Shown: positions 23,636 to 24,780 of the stretch, piece after piece
Layout of the letters: each line of letters starts with the position of its first letter
How positions within the stretch are numbered: position 1 is the stretch's first letter
DNA from: Pseudomonadota bacterium
GTDB lineage: Bacteria; Pseudomonadota; Gammaproteobacteria; Burkholderiales; Burkholderiaceae_F
Length of the DNA: 24,780 nucleotides
Reading direction: 5' to 3'
Assembly (NCBI GenBank): GCA_023443095.1
Contig: JAEZVV010000149.1
Span: 1-24,780, forward strand
Notes under the pieces: model-generated
What the model saw: the letters and a program-made list of their open reading frames with translations, nothing else
Told to the model about the DNA's origin: nothing
Databases searched by the model: none
Program-made: the position numbers and the translations under genes

Positions 23636-24460
23636 TCAGAGCACCCGGTGGTCGAGCGCTGGCAGGCTGGCCCGCAGATCGGCGATTAGCCGGGGATCGA
23701 CCTCGCCCAGCACCAGACCTTCGCCTTCGGTCCGGGTCTGCAGGATCCGGCCCCAGGGGTCGATCAGCATGCTGTGGCCGTGGGTGGTGCGGCCGTTTTC
23801 GTGTACGCCGCCTTGCGCGGGAGCGAGTACGTAGCAGAGGTTTTCGACCGCGCGCGCACGCAGCAGGGTTTCCCAATGTGCGCGGCCGGTGGTGGCCGTA
23901 AAAGCGGCCGGCACCAGGATCAGGTCAGGCCTCCCCATCGCACGGTAGAGCTCGGGGAAACGCAGGTCGTAGCAGACCGACAGGCCGACCTTGAGGCGGG
24001 GGCCGCCGGCGGGCGCGAGTTCGAAGGTCGAAACCCGGCCGCCGGGGGCGATGGTGCGGGCCTCGTCGTAGCTCTCGGTGCCGCGCGCGAAAGCGAACAG
24101 ATGGACCTTGTCGTAGCGCGCGACGCGCTGCCCGCTCGGGTCGAAGACGAGGGTGGTGTTGAGCACGCGGCCGGGCTCGGGCGCGGCCAGCGGGATGGTC
24201 CCGCCCACCAGCCACAGGCCGTGGCGCGCGGCCTGCTCGGCCAGGAAGTCCTGCAGCGGTCCGGTGCCTTCGGTTTCAGCAAGCGCGAGCTTGTCGTTTT
24301 CTTTGAGCCCCATCAGGCAGAAATATTCGGGCAAGGCGACCAGCTGAGCGCCGGCGGCGGCGGCCTCGGCGATCAAGCGGCGGGCCGTGGCGAGGTTGGC
24401 GCCGACATCGGCGCTCGAGATCATCTGGCAGGCAGCGACGCGCAAGGTAGGTGAGCTCAT
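23636..24460 (-). CDS. Carbon-nitrogen hydrolase, probable deaminated glutathione amidase
   Basis: A 274-residue nitrilase-superfamily amidase of the Nit1/Nit2 branch. The Glu-Lys-Cys triad is E45 (LVALPEYF), K118 (ARYDKVHLF) and C163 (GLSVCYDLRFPELYR). TATTGRAHWETLLRARAVENLCYVLAPAQGG and the final GEVDPRLIADLRASLP are typical of this branch. Related enzymes hydrolyse deaminated glutathione or omega-amidates such as 2-oxoglutaramate as metabolite repair; which one applies is inference. Its ATG overlaps the yhdP stop by 4 bp (ATGA). The order yhdP - nitrilase - tldD is a recurrent betaproteobacterial arrangement, here interrupted by the small exported protein gene. Confidence 0.88.
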   Translation of the reverse strand: MSSPTLRVAACQMISSADVGANLATARRLIAEAAAAGAQLVALPEYFCLMGLKENDKLALAETEGTGPLQDFLAEQAARHGLWLVGGTIPLAAPEPGRVLNTTLVFDPSGQRVARYDKVHLFAFARGTESYDEARTIAPGGRVSTFELAPAGGPRLKVGLSVCYDLRFPELYRAMGRPDLILVPAAFTATTGRAHWETLLRARAVENLCYVLAPAQGGVHENGRTTHGHSMLIDPWGRILQTRTEGEGLVLGEVDPRLIADLRASLPALDHRVL

Positions 24461-24780
24461 GGGGCGGTGGGCGAGGGGCGGGGAGTGGCCAAGGAGCGTT
24501 CGACTTTACGCACCTGCGGGGCGGACCAGGTGCCGGTCACTTCGTACTCGAGCGAAAACAGCTTGGCCAGAGGATCCTTCAGGACCATCTGCGCCAGATA
24601 ACTGCCCAGCCCCAGGGCCGGGTTGGCGAAAGCCAGCGCAATCGAGGCCGAGGCCGAATTGATGTCGGGCAGCACCAGCAGGTGCAGGTTCTGGGTCTCG
24701 TTGCGGAGGTTGGCCGAGCCCTCGATCAACACCGTGGCGAGCGCGCTGCTCATGCGGAAGTTGCGGGTGCTCAACACGCC
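24457..24780 (-). CDS. yhdP: YhdP-like AsmA-family protein, C-terminal fragment
   Basis: Only the last 107 codons are in the window; the frame enters from the right edge without a start. The sequence (RNFRMSSALATVLIEGSANL, then LVLPDINSASASIALAFANPALGLGSYLAQMVL, and FSLEYEVTGTWSAPQVRKVER) matches the C-terminal AsmA-like end of YhdP proteins, usually well over 1,000 residues. YhdP is an inner-membrane-anchored periplasmic bridge thought to carry phospholipids to the outer membrane. Its stop overlaps the nitrilase start. The GTG near the edge is internal, not a real start. Confidence 0.85.
   Translation of the reverse strand, partial: GVLSTRNFRMSSALATVLIEGSANLRNETQNLHLLVLPDINSASASIALAFANPALGLGSYLAQMVLKDPLAKLFSLEYEVTGTWSAPQVRKVERSLATPRPSPTAP

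Noticed and set aside
1..24780. CRISPR arrays, insertion sequences, prophage genes or toxin-antitoxin pairs
   Set aside because: No regularly spaced repeats, transposase motifs, terminal inverted repeats with target duplications, or phage-type genes are visible; the window is mostly metabolic and housekeeping.

Overview
The window is strongly G+C-rich, densely coded chromosomal DNA. Protein affinities and gene order (yhdP - nitrilase - tldD, with a DAHP synthase further down the same strand; a second, C-terminally extended infA beside a cold-shock gene) suggest a betaproteobacterium, plausibly a Rhodocyclales member of the Azoarcus/Thauera kind. That assignment is inference from family resemblance. 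I see no IS element, prophage, CRISPR array, tRNA or rRNA.

Layout. Positions 8-5913 (minus strand) hold a periplasmic-adaptor/RND efflux pair with a 4-bp ATGA overlap, then glcD (FAD subunit of glycolate oxidase), then an unannotated 48-residue single-helix membrane protein that starts 2 nt after the glcD stop. Positions 6220-9324 hold a small S4 RNA-binding protein (plus strand), fadD (acyl-CoA ligase), hemG (flavodoxin-like protoporphyrinogen oxidase) and a csp gene with a textbook terminator. Positions 9325-9861 carry no gene but contain three consecutive perfect stems upstream of infA. Positions 10182-12279 hold a D-lactate dehydrogenase-type flavoprotein divergent from a PduO-type cobalamin adenosyltransferase; a perfect 10-bp inverted repeat encloses a TATAAT between them. 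Positions 12397-18295 (plus strand) hold an exported M3 peptidase and a two-gene unit of a serine-type sulfatase with its radical-SAM maturase (GTGA overlap).

Positions 18309-24780 (minus strand) read, in transcription order: the yhdP 3' end, a nitrilase-family amidase, a small exported protein with a duplicated Cys motif, tldD with an atypical 42-residue C-terminal tail, a plsC-like/cdsA-like lipid pair, and aroG.

The most notable element lies directly upstream of aroG. A 33-codon leader ORF with eight Phe codons (four consecutive, then Tyr) precedes a terminator hairpin with a nine-U tail, and an 8-nt segment inside the leader ORF is perfectly complementary to the 5' arm of that terminator. 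This is the architecture of ribosome-mediated attenuation sensing Phe-tRNA, here placed on the first enzyme of the shikimate pathway. Other points worth following are the coupled small membrane protein after glcD, the self-sufficient Ser-sulfatase/anSME pair, a CdsA-like protein whose signature residues are substituted, and the duplicated-Cys exported protein.
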